From: Streptomyces sp. ADI95-17 | Lineage (GTDB): Bacteria; Actinomycetota; Actinomycetes; Streptomycetales; Streptomycetaceae | Assembly: GCF_003846175.1 (NCBI RefSeq) | Contig: NZ_ML123046.1 | Coordinates: forward strand, 56,349 to 120,348 | Reading direction: 5' to 3' | Length of the DNA: 64,000 bases | In this document: positions 32,405-39,695 of the stretch, piece by piece | Position numbering within the stretch: the first letter of the stretch is position 1 | Layout: each line of letters begins with the position of its first letter | Translations under genes and position numbers: made by a program | The notes under the pieces: generated by a model | What the model saw: the letters and a program-made list of their open reading frames with translations, nothing else | The model's database searches: none | Told to the model about the DNA's origin: nothing

Positions 32405-33596
32405 CGAACACCGCCCGGACGTCCTCCGGGTCGTAGCCCGGCGCGAACTTCGGTACCTGGCGCGGACGCGTATAGAAGTCCTGAAGCTTCTCGGTCATCT
32501 CGTCCAGGCGGACCGTCAGGTAGATGCCCGTTGTGTCGAGCTTCGCGTGGCGCATCACCCGCTGTACCTCGGGGAGAGTCATCTTCGGGTCGTTCGCCAT
32601 CCGAGTCGCAGCGGTATGTCGGAGATCATGCAGCGTCCAGTTGGTCTGAAGCTTTGCGTTTGCTCGTTGCAGGACCCGGCGCATGGCCGAATAGGTGAGA
32701 GGCCTCGGATCGCCACGCAAAGCCCTCCAGAGCTTCTCGCCCGCCTTGGGCACTCCAGCCTGAGAAAGGTATGCGGCCAAATACCGAAAGGCGTCGGGCG
32801 ACGCGGGCACCGGCTCCCGGGTCTTCGTTCCCTTGGAGACGACGTAGATCTGCTGACCCGCCCAGTCGACGTCCCCGATCTCGATACCCAGCAGTTCTTC
32901 CGCACGCGCACCGCTTGAGACATAGCAGGAGAGGAGCGCCCTGTCCCGGTCGTTCCTCATCGCCTCGAACAACTCGTCCCACATGAGGTCCGGAAGCGAC
33001 CGGGGGAGCCGCTTGGGTACGCGTTGCCGGAGTCGTGCTCGCCGTACATGGATTGGCGCTTCCATCGGACTCCGGTGAGACAGCTCTGCACGCCGGTCCT
33101 TGGACGCCGGCACTGGATTTACGACAGGCCCGGCGCCGTTTCCGGCATGGAATTCGTAGAAACTGGAGATCACGGTCAACGCGTGGTTGATGGTCCGAGC
33201 CGCGTACCCCGGTCCGAGCGTCTGCTTTCCGGTCCGCAGATTCACTGATCCTGGCGGAGGCGAATCCGCGCTGCGCCTTTCACGCTGTGGGTTGGCCGCG
33301 GTCCTCATCCACCCCACCAAGCACTCCACCTCGCTGACCGTCGCCCGGTCCCAGGCGATCCCGAGTTGCCAGAGGACCCGAAACCACCTCAACAGGTCAT
33401 AGGCATAGCTGCGACAGGTTGACGGGCTCGATGAACCCAGGGCCAGGCTCCTCAAGTAGTCGACAACTGCCCCGATCGGAACGTCACTTGAGTCCAGCAC
33501 CGTCCAGGGTGGAAAGGCCTGGTCAGTAGCCACGACGCTGCCCACTCGTCGCAGGTCGACACGCCCCTCGCGAAGCTCCGTCCGCACGCTCTGCAC
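32397..33596 (-). CDS. Tyrosine recombinase/integrase (first of a pair)
   Basis: A 399-aa integrase with a SAM-like N-terminal domain (SPSTCRSYAYDLLRWFRVLW) and a catalytic domain: SSGARAEELLGIEIGDVDW (Arg), LHDLRHTAATRM (H-x-x-R), MRHAKLDTTGIYLTV (His and Tyr). All catalytic residues are present. The GTG start at 33596 follows GAGAGG on the minus strand. It begins about 55 bp inside the right border of the element, the usual place for an integrase next to its attachment site. It is co-transcribed with the 812-aa recombinase. Confidence 0.9.
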   Translation of the reverse strand: MQSVRTELREGRVDLRRVGSVVATDQAFPPWTVLDSSDVPIGAVVDYLRSLALGSSSPSTCRSYAYDLLRWFRVLWQLGIAWDRATVSEVECLVGWMRTAANPQRERRSADSPPPGSVNLRTGKQTLGPGYAARTINHALTVISSFYEFHAGNGAGPVVNPVPASKDRRAELSHRSPMEAPIHVRRARLRQRVPKRLPRSLPDLMWDELFEAMRNDRDRALLSCYVSSGARAEELLGIEIGDVDWAGQQIYVVSKGTKTREPVPASPDAFRYLAAYLSQAGVPKAGEKLWRALRGDPRPLTYSAMRRVLQRANAKLQTNWTLHDLRHTAATRMANDPKMTLPEVQRVMRHAKLDTTGIYLTVRLDEMTEKLQDFYTRPRQVPKFAPGYDPEDVRAVFGG

Positions 33597-33639
33597 ACCA
33601 CACCTCTCAGTCCCGGGGCCTTCTGGTCCTCACGCATAG

Positions 33640-34068
33640 GTGCAGTCAACAGGACGCTCCGGCCGCCGGGTCGTCTTCACCACCCTGGACGACGGCACGG
33701 GCCTGGTCGACCTGGCCTTCTTCGACGACAGCCACGCCGCCTGCGCGCACACCGTCTTCCACTCCTGGCTGCTGCTGGTGCGCGGAGTGGTGCAGCGACG
33801 CGGCCCGCGGAGCCTGAGCGTGGTCGGCGCGGCGGCCTGGAACCTGGCGGAGCTGGCCGAGCTGCGGCGCACCGGCGGACTCGACGCGGTCGCGGACCGG
33901 CTGGCGGAGGAACCCCCGGCGGAGGAGACCGAACCCGCCGCCGACGGCCGTCGCATCCAGCTGCCCACCGGATACGAGATGAACCCCTGGTCCGACCTCC
34001 AGCCGCCCGGCGAAGGCGTCGCCACCGGCAGGAAGCTGTGGCACCAGAGCCCGGGGAGCGCGGGATGA
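33640..34068 (+). pseudogene. dnaE2: Displaced native 3' end of dnaE2
   Basis: The frame from about 33652 encodes RSGRRVVFTTLDDGTGLVDLAFF and continues FHSWLLLVRGVVQRRGPRSLSVVG to the terminal SPGSAG. It is the same C-terminal OB-fold region as the last 150 residues of DnaE2 at 25550-25986, but with chromosomal GC-rich codon use. An in-frame stop at 33637-33639 cuts it from anything upstream. It is the original tail of dnaE2, separated by the insertion. If the element excised precisely it would rejoin codon ~1016. Its stop overlaps the native accessory gene by the ATGA arrangement. Confidence 0.88.
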
Positions 34069-35072
34069 GCACCGCACCCGAGGTGCCGGGCATCCTGTAC
34101 CTGCGGTTCAGCAAGGTCGGCGGCGGCCTCCCGGACAGCGCGGGGCACGAGGGGCTGCTCGCCCTGCTCGGCGCGCTCACCCCGGTCGTCGAGGCGGCCC
34201 CGCCCGACGGGGCGCTCGCCGATGTGCGTGGCGCGCTGCGCTACTTCGGGCTGGACGTGCGGGGGCTGGCCTCGGTGATCCGGATCCGTGCGCTCGCCCT
34301 GCACGGCGTGGACTGCGCCGTCGGGGCGGCGGAGAACCCGATGCTGGCCCGGATGGCGGCCCGCCGGGCCGCGCCCGGGACGACCTTCGTGGTGCCCGGG
34401 GGCGGGGCGGCGGAGTTCCTCGCGGACCGGCCGGCCTCGGCGCTGGACGGCGTCGGCGCGGCTACGGCCCGCACCCTGTGCTCCTACGGGCTCGACTCCG
34501 TCGGCCGGATCGCGGCGGCCCCGCTCGGCACCCTCCAGCGGATCACCGGCGTACGGACCGGGCGCGAACTGTGGGAGCGGGCACACGGCATCGACCGCAC
34601 GGCGGTCCTGCCGGGCGCCGCGGCCCGGTCGATCGCCGCCGAACGGACCTTCCCCCGCGACGAGCTGGACCGGGAACGGCAGCGCCGCGCGCTCATGTCG
34701 CTCACCGAGGAGCTGGGGGCCAGGATGCGCGGGGACGGGCAGGTCTGCCGCGGCCTCGCGGTCAGCGTGCGCTACGCCGACCGGACCGGATACTCGACGC
34801 TCACCCGCAGCCGTACGCTCCGGGAACCCACCGCCCACTCCGCGGCGCTCACCGCGCTCGCGTACCGGATCCATGACTCGTTCGCCCTGCAGCGGGCCCG
34901 GGTGCGGGGGATCGCGCTGCGCGCGGAGGGGCTGATGGAGAGTGAGCGGGCCGCGCACCAGCTGTCGTTCGACCCGGTGGACGAGCGGGCGCGCCGGATC
35001 GAGGCGGTGGCGGACCGGCTGCGGGACAGGTTCGGCCCGCGGGCCGTGATGCCGGGGCGGCTCGCGGCCTGA
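34065..35072 (+). CDS. Y-family polymerase-like DnaE2 accessory protein, native copy
   Basis: A 335-aa DinB/ImuB-related protein. It has the little-finger and thumb order of Y-family enzymes (ASALDGVGAATARTLCSYGLDSVGRIA, ERAHGIDRTAVLPG, SLTEELGARMRGDGQVCRGLAVSVRYADR). The catalytic acidic residues are missing (ILYLRFS at the start; DGALADVRGALRYF in place of S-x-DE), so it is probably a non-catalytic partner that brings DnaE2 to the beta clamp. The insertion has cut it off from the dnaE2 promoter; it may now depend on read-through or a new promoter near 33650. Streptomyces coelicolor has a comparable gene directly after dnaE2. Confidence 0.82.
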   Translation: MSTAPEVPGILYLRFSKVGGGLPDSAGHEGLLALLGALTPVVEAAPPDGALADVRGALRYFGLDVRGLASVIRIRALALHGVDCAVGAAENPMLARMAARRAAPGTTFVVPGGGAAEFLADRPASALDGVGAATARTLCSYGLDSVGRIAAAPLGTLQRITGVRTGRELWERAHGIDRTAVLPGAAARSIAAERTFPRDELDRERQRRALMSLTEELGARMRGDGQVCRGLAVSVRYADRTGYSTLTRSRTLREPTAHSAALTALAYRIHDSFALQRARVRGIALRAEGLMESERAAHQLSFDPVDERARRIEAVADRLRDRFGPRAVMPGRLAA

Positions 35073-35112
35073 TCGCCCCTTCGGGTTCGCCCGATCGACG
35101 GATCATCACTTT

Positions 35113-35154
35113 TTACCGACGCGTAACTTCCCAGGCCACCTTACTCGCGCGTAA
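35113..35154. promoter_or_regulatory. Twin TTAC-N6-GTAA operators upstream of lipase
   Basis: TTACCGACGCGTAA (35113-35126) and TTACTCGCGCGTAA (35141-35154) are two 14-bp sites with shared TTACynrCGCGTAA form, 28 bp apart centre to centre and about 100 bp before the lipase start. Each has TTAC/GTAA ends in inverted orientation. They look like a pair of binding sites for a dimeric regulator, perhaps of the TetR family as at other lipid genes. Confidence 0.65.
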
Positions 35155-35254
35155 TTTGGCCCGGGAACACGGATGAATCAGCAGTCAGAACTGTGGTCCG
35201 GGCCGCAGGGTGTACAGACATCGCAACTCCCTTGAGCCGCAAGGAGACCACACG

Positions 35255-36148
35255 ATGCTGCCCTGGACACGTGCGTCGCGCGCCCCACGCGCGCGCAGAA
35301 CCCTCGCCGCACTGCTCCTCGCCGTCGCCGCAGCCGCCACCCCCACGGCCGCTGCCGCTGCAGCCACCCCCACTGCCGCAACAGCCACCTCCCGTGGCTG
35401 GAACGACTACTCCTGCAAGCCCTCCGCAGCCCATCCCCGCCCCGTCGTCCTGGTCCACGGAACCTTCGGGAACTCGATCGACAACTGGCTGGTCCTCGCG
35501 CCCTACCTGGTCGACCGGGGCTACTGCGTCTACTCGCTCGACTACGGGCAACTGCCCGGTGTGCCGCTCTTCAACGGACTCGGCCCGGTCGACAAGTCCG
35601 CCGGACAGCTCTCCTCGTTCGTCGACAAGGTGCTCGCCGCCACCGGAGCGGCCGAGGCCGACCTCGTGGGCCACTCCCAGGGCGGCATGATGCCGAACTA
35701 CTACCTGAAGTTCCTCGGCGGGGCCGCCAAGGTGAACGCCATGATCGGGCTCGCGCCCGACAACCACGGCACCACCCTGCTCGGCCTGACGAAGCTGCTG
35801 CCGTACTTCCCGGGGGCCGAGGACCTGCTGAACGCCAACACCCCGGGTCTCGCCGACCAGGTGGCGGGCTCTCCGTTCATCACCAAGCTCAACTCGCTCC
35901 CCGACACCGTGCCCGGAGTGCACTACACCGTCATCGCGACCAGGTACGACGAGGTCGTGACCCCGTACCGCACACAGTTCCTGGACGGGCCGGACGTACG
36001 CAACGTCCTGCTCCAGGACCTGTGCCCGGTCGACTTCTCCGAGCACGTGGCGATCGGCACCGTCGACCGGGTCGCCTACCACGAGGTGGCGAACGCCCTG
36101 GACCCGGCGCACGCCACTCCCACCACCTGCGCCTCGGCCGTCGGATAG
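35255..36148 (+). CDS. Secreted lipase/esterase (alpha/beta hydrolase)
   Basis: A 297-aa precursor. The signal sequence covers about residues 1-40 with an Arg-rich N-region and an Ala-rich end. The hydrolase part starts RPVVLVHGTFGNSIDNW, has GHSQGGMM with the nucleophile Ser, IGLAPDNHGTTLLG, a late TRYDEVVTP (Asp) and FSEHVAIGTVD (His). It is a class II-type Streptomyces extracellular lipase, hydrolysing acylglycerols. ATG 35255 is preceded by AAGGAGA. It is alone between the dnaE2 accessory gene and a methyltransferase fusion gene, and has its own twin-operator promoter region. Confidence 0.9.
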   Translation: MLPWTRASRAPRARRTLAALLLAVAAAATPTAAAAAATPTAATATSRGWNDYSCKPSAAHPRPVVLVHGTFGNSIDNWLVLAPYLVDRGYCVYSLDYGQLPGVPLFNGLGPVDKSAGQLSSFVDKVLAATGAAEADLVGHSQGGMMPNYYLKFLGGAAKVNAMIGLAPDNHGTTLLGLTKLLPYFPGAEDLLNANTPGLADQVAGSPFITKLNSLPDTVPGVHYTVIATRYDEVVTPYRTQFLDGPDVRNVLLQDLCPVDFSEHVAIGTVDRVAYHEVANALDPAHATPTTCASAVG

Positions 36149-36244
36149 CACGGACGCGCGGGAAGCCGCGGTACGAGGGGTCCGGGCGTGCGGGGCCGAC
36201 GGATCCTTCGTACCGCTGCCGGCGGCGGCTGGCACGATCTACCC

Positions 36245-37792
36245 ATGACGACGATCGACTGGGACTCCGCCGCCGACTCCTTCGACGAGGAACCCGACCA
36301 CGGGCTGCTCGACCCGGTGGTCCGGCACGCCTGGGCGCAGCGGCTGGAGAGCTGGCTGCCCGGCGGGCGTTCCGAGGTGCTCGACCTGGGGTGCGGCACC
36401 GGGAGCCTGGCCCTCCTCGTCGCCGGGCAGGGCCACCGGGTCACCGCCGTCGACCGCTCCCCGCGCATGGTGGAGCGGGCCCGGGCCAAGCTCGCCGGGA
36501 CGGGCACCGCGGTCCTGCTCGGGGACGCGGCCCGACCGCCGGTCGGCAATCAGCAGTTCGACGTGGTCATGGCCAGACATGTGGTGTGGCTGCTGCCCGA
36601 CCCGGCGGCGGCCCTGCGCCACTGGTTCACCCTGCTGCGGCCCGGCGGCCGGCTGATCCTGGTCGAGGGCGTCCGGGGCGGCGTCGGCCCCGGTGCCGGG
36701 CAACTGACCGGTCTGCTCTCGGAACTCACCGAGCGCATCCACCACGAGCGGCTCTCCGACGACCCGGACCTGTGGGGCAAGCGGGTCGACGACGAGCGCT
36801 ACGCCCTGGTGGCCCGCGCCGAGCCGCCGCACCGGCACACCGAGGTCGTCGATGTCCATCTGATTCTGCGCCGGGGCCCCGAGGTCCTGCTCGCCCGCCG
36901 GGCCGGCACGGGTTACGCGGACGGGCTGTTCAACGCCCCGTCCGGACACGTCGAGGACGGCGAGGACGTCCGCGAGGCGATGATCCGTGAGGCGGCCGAG
37001 GAGATCGGCGTCGAACTGGGGCCGGACGAGCTGCGGGTCGCCCTGGTCATGCAGCACCGCGGCCCCGGCGGCAGCCCCAGGACCGGCTGGTTCTTCGAGG
37101 CGGAGTACGACCCGGAACGTCCGCCGTACAACCGTGAACCGGACAAGTGCTCCGAGCTGGCCTGGTTCCCGCTGGACGCACTCCCGGACGATGCCGTCGC
37201 CTACTGCCGGGCGGGGATCGAGGGCTACCGGGCGGGGGAGCACTTCCTGGTCCACTGGCACGAGGACGGCGACACCGTGGCGTACGAGCCGGACGGCGTC
37301 CGCCGCGCCGTTCCACTGCCCGCCGCCCGCTCCGGCACCGGCGAGGTGCACCACATCGAGCTGTGGGTGCCCGATCTGGCGGTGGCCGAGCGAGGCTGGG
37401 GCTGGCTCCTCGGCGAGCTGGGCCATGTCCCGTACCAGCGCTGGGAACACGGGCGGAGCTGGCGGCGCGGCGACGGCTATGTCGTGGTCGAGCAGTCGCC
37501 CGATCTGGCCCCGGGCCCGCACGACCGGCACCGCCCCGGGCTCAACCACCTCGCGTTCCACGTCCGTGACCGGGCCACCCTCGACGCACTGGTGGCGAGG
37601 GCCCCGGAGCACGGCTGGCGGCCGCTCTTCGCGGACCGCTACCCGCACGCGGGCGGCGAAGGGCACATCGCCGCCTACCTGGAGGACGCCGCAGGGTACG
37701 AGGTGGAGCTGGTCGCCGGATTCCATCAGCCCCGCCCGGCCCCTCAGGAACCGGCGCCGTACACCGATGTGTGGGCGCAGCGCCGGGACTAG
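36245..37792 (+). CDS. Fusion of SAM methyltransferase, NUDIX hydrolase and VOC domain
   Basis: A 515-aa three-domain protein. Residues 1-190 are a class I methyltransferase (VLDLGCGTGSLALLVA, VTAVDRSPRMVERA, LLRPGGRLILVEG). About 197-345 is a NUDIX hydrolase with a full NUDIX box from Gly234 (GHVEDGEDVREAMIREAAEE then IGV). About 367-500 is a vicinal-oxygen-chelate domain (VHHIELWVPDLAVAERGW ... GLNHLAFHVRDR ... YLEDAAGYEVELV). Domains meet without linkers of obvious low complexity, and the frame is unbroken. Combining methyl transfer, nucleotide pyrophosphate cleavage and a metal-chelate fold suggests handling of damaged nucleotides or a toxic metabolite; no substrate is evident. Confidence 0.87.
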   Translation: MTTIDWDSAADSFDEEPDHGLLDPVVRHAWAQRLESWLPGGRSEVLDLGCGTGSLALLVAGQGHRVTAVDRSPRMVERARAKLAGTGTAVLLGDAARPPVGNQQFDVVMARHVVWLLPDPAAALRHWFTLLRPGGRLILVEGVRGGVGPGAGQLTGLLSELTERIHHERLSDDPDLWGKRVDDERYALVARAEPPHRHTEVVDVHLILRRGPEVLLARRAGTGYADGLFNAPSGHVEDGEDVREAMIREAAEEIGVELGPDELRVALVMQHRGPGGSPRTGWFFEAEYDPERPPYNREPDKCSELAWFPLDALPDDAVAYCRAGIEGYRAGEHFLVHWHEDGDTVAYEPDGVRRAVPLPAARSGTGEVHHIELWVPDLAVAERGWGWLLGELGHVPYQRWEHGRSWRRGDGYVVVEQSPDLAPGPHDRHRPGLNHLAFHVRDRATLDALVARAPEHGWRPLFADRYPHAGGEGHIAAYLEDAAGYEVELVAGFHQPRPAPQEPAPYTDVWAQRRD

Positions 37793-37822
37793 GGCCTCTC
37801 CGTCCGGGGCCTCTCGTCCGGA

Positions 37823-38629
37823 TCAGGCCGGGCTCGCGGGGGTCTGCGGCAGGGGCGGGCCGGGGTCGCGGAAGTTCAGTACGAAGCGGGCGCGTTCTCC
37901 CTGGATGCGCCGGCGGACATAGAGCACCGGCTCGCCGTCGGGGGTGCAGCTGACGCCCTCGCGGACCAGCAGGGGGCTCCCGGCCGGTACGCCCAGGATG
38001 TCGGCGTCGCCGATGTCGGCCCCGATGGCGCTGAAGGCGCGCCAGTCGTACTCCAGGGTGATGCCCGCGCTGTCGGCCAGGGTGCGGACCAGGTTCTCCA
38101 CCGGTCCGGGGGCCGTGAGTTCCCGGGGCAGCAGGGCGGACGGCATCCAGTAGGTGCTGATGCCCCAGGACTCCGGGCCGATGGAGAACACGCTCTCCAC
38201 CCGGGACAGGACGGCGAGGGGCCGGCCCAGATGGCGGGCCGCCTCCTCGTCGGTGGTGGCGGTGCCCGCGGGGAGGGCGGCGGTGATCGTCTCTTGCACG
38301 TCCATGCCCTGTCCGGCGGTGGAGTCGGGCAGCGAGGTGTGCGTACTGCCCATGTCGAACCGCTGGCTGCGGGGGTCGACCGCGATCGAGACCCGGGCGA
38401 CGGGCGGGCGCACGAAGGTGCCGACGCCCCGGCGGATCTCGATGGCGGCGGCCCGCTCCAGCTCCGCGACGGCCTCACGGACGGTCAGCCGGTTGACGCC
38501 GAACTCGGCGCACATCTCGGGCTCGCTCGGCAGCCGGGAGCCGGCCGGGAACTCTCCGGCGTCGATGCGTTCCTGGATGAGGCGGGCCAACTGCAGATAG
38601 CGCGGACTGGTCCTTCGGTGGTTCGGCAC
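37823..38629 (-). CDS. GntR/HutC-family transcription regulator
   Basis: A 268-aa regulator. The N-terminal winged helix (RYLQLARLIQERIDAGEFPAGSRLPSEPEMCAEFGVNRLTVREAVAELE) is GntR type and is listed here only as landmarks RLPSEPEMCAEFGVNRLTVR. The C-terminal UTRA ligand domain (LPREL, SAGITLEYDWRAFSA, VREGVSCTPDGEPVLYV) places it in the HutC group, which senses small metabolites, often sugars. It is divergent from a phosphatase-MFS-GH3 operon across a gap that holds a perfect palindrome, so it probably represses that operon. The GTG start at 38629 lacks a clear ribosome site, so the start is uncertain. Confidence 0.88.
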   Translation of the reverse strand: MPNHRRTSPRYLQLARLIQERIDAGEFPAGSRLPSEPEMCAEFGVNRLTVREAVAELERAAAIEIRRGVGTFVRPPVARVSIAVDPRSQRFDMGSTHTSLPDSTAGQGMDVQETITAALPAGTATTDEEAARHLGRPLAVLSRVESVFSIGPESWGISTYWMPSALLPRELTAPGPVENLVRTLADSAGITLEYDWRAFSAIGADIGDADILGVPAGSPLLVREGVSCTPDGEPVLYVRRRIQGERARFVLNFRDPGPPLPQTPASPA

Positions 38630-38756
38630 CCCTGGATAGTACGAAGCTCCGTGAGCCGTCCGGGACGGGGATCCGGCGCCGCCGAGCGTCGCGACCCGGT
38701 CATTTCACCGATGTTCATGTGCCGGTCACCCGTAGGGCCGGATAGTCGCACCCAGG

Positions 38757-38778
38757 ACATCTAGACATCTAGATGTCT
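38757..38778. promoter_or_regulatory. Perfect palindrome, likely GntR operator
   Basis: AGACATCTAGATGTCT (38763-38778) is a perfect 16-bp palindrome, and ACATCTAG is repeated directly at 38757 and 38765. It lies between the divergent GntR gene and the phosphatase gene, about 85 bp from the latter. HutC-group operators are short palindromes of this size with a central TA, so the neighbouring regulator is the first candidate. Confidence 0.8.
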
Positions 38779-38858
38779 CCCCGTGGAGCCCTTTTCCGGG
38801 CGCCGACGGCGGTGACGGCCAGACCACCGACCGCCCCCGCACCCCCCGTGAGGTCCCC

Positions 38859-39656
38859 GTGCCCCTGCTGAACTTCCGTGACCCCGCCCTGACGGCCGAT
38901 TCCCACCGTAACCGGATATGCCCCGGGATCCTCTTCCGCTCCGCACAGCCGTTCCCCGCCGCGGATCAGGACACCGTCCGCGAACTGCTGGCACGGGACA
39001 TCCGCACGATCGTGGACCTGCGCGGCGGCGCCGAACGCTCGGCCGCGGACTGGGCGGCGGCCGAGGAAGCCGGCATCCGGGTCCGGTGGGCCCCGCTGGA
39101 CGCCACCGCCGAAATGGCGACGATCGACCCCCGCTCGCTGCGCACCGCCGACGACCTCGGCCGCTTCTACCTCACCCTGGCCGAGAGCACGCCCGGGGCG
39201 ATCGCGGACGCGGTCACGGCAGTCACGGCCCCCGGCGCGGCCCTGGTGCACTGCGCCGCCGGCAAGGACCGCACCGGGTTGGTCGTCGCCCTGCTGCTCG
39301 ACCTGGCCGGCGTCCCGGCGGACGGGATCGCCGACGACTACGCCCGCACGGCCGAGGCCCTGCCCCGGATCTTCTCCGCGCTGGCCGGCGCCGCGGGCCT
39401 CGGCGCGCTCAACACCAAGGACCCGGCCGCGAACACCGGGAGCGCGACGGCCCACGGCGGCCAGGAGATTCCGCCCGCGCTGCTGGAGGCCCCCGCCGGG
39501 GCGATCCGCGCCTTCATGGACGGCATCCGCACCCGCCACGGCGGCACCGAGAAGTTCCTGCACGGCTGCGGCGTCGACCCGGCCGCGATCGCCTCGTTCC
39601 GGACCAAGGCCGCCCAGGCCCGGGAGTCCGTCCCCGCCGCCCCTTCCGGGCTCTGA
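38859..39656 (+). CDS. Tyrosine-protein phosphatase (DSP/PTP-like)
   Basis: A 265-aa protein. N-terminal LNFRDPAL and LFRSAQPF, then TIVDLRGGAER and the P-loop VHCAAGKDRTGLVVALLLDLAGV give the C-x5-R active site of bacterial tyrosine phosphatases of the Y-phosphatase-3 group. These remove phosphate from tyrosine or phospholipids. A gene pair with a sugar transporter suggests the true substrate may be a sugar phosphate or a regulator of uptake; that is inference. GTG 38859 is the first start in the conserved frame. It is the first gene of the operon with MFS and GH3 genes. Confidence 0.85.
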   Translation: MPLLNFRDPALTADSHRNRICPGILFRSAQPFPAADQDTVRELLARDIRTIVDLRGGAERSAADWAAAEEAGIRVRWAPLDATAEMATIDPRSLRTADDLGRFYLTLAESTPGAIADAVTAVTAPGAALVHCAAGKDRTGLVVALLLDLAGVPADGIADDYARTAEALPRIFSALAGAAGLGALNTKDPAANTGSATAHGGQEIPPALLEAPAGAIRAFMDGIRTRHGGTEKFLHGCGVDPAAIASFRTKAAQARESVPAAPSGL

Positions 39657-39695
39657 CACCCCGCCACCGAGCAACAGCCCCCAGGGACACACACC

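Larger units (their letters stand above)
25529..33650. mobile_element. Integrative element (about 8.1 kb) inserted in dnaE2, restoring its 3' end
   Basis: The left border is where DnaE2 leaves its conserved sequence after TQTPPV (about 25528). The right border is where the native continuation RSGRRVVFTTLDD resumes (about 33652). Between them lie a replacement dnaE2 tail, a second Y-family accessory gene, an HTH gene, a ClpN-like gene, a TetX-like gene and two overlapping tyrosine recombinase genes. The outer recombinase starts only about 55 bp from the right border. Both borders carry a loosely similar motif, GGTCCT(T)CAC(C)GCA followed by GTCAA (about 25527-25552 and 33624-33648). The recombinase pair recalls Tn554-type transposons, which insert without target duplication. 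The exact ends are inferred, not proven. Confidence 0.8.

Noticed and set aside
33640..34068. Treating the dnaE2 tail fragment as an independent small gene
   Set aside because: It is only the C-terminal OB region of DnaE2 with an in-frame stop just upstream and no proper N-terminus; it is a displaced fragment.
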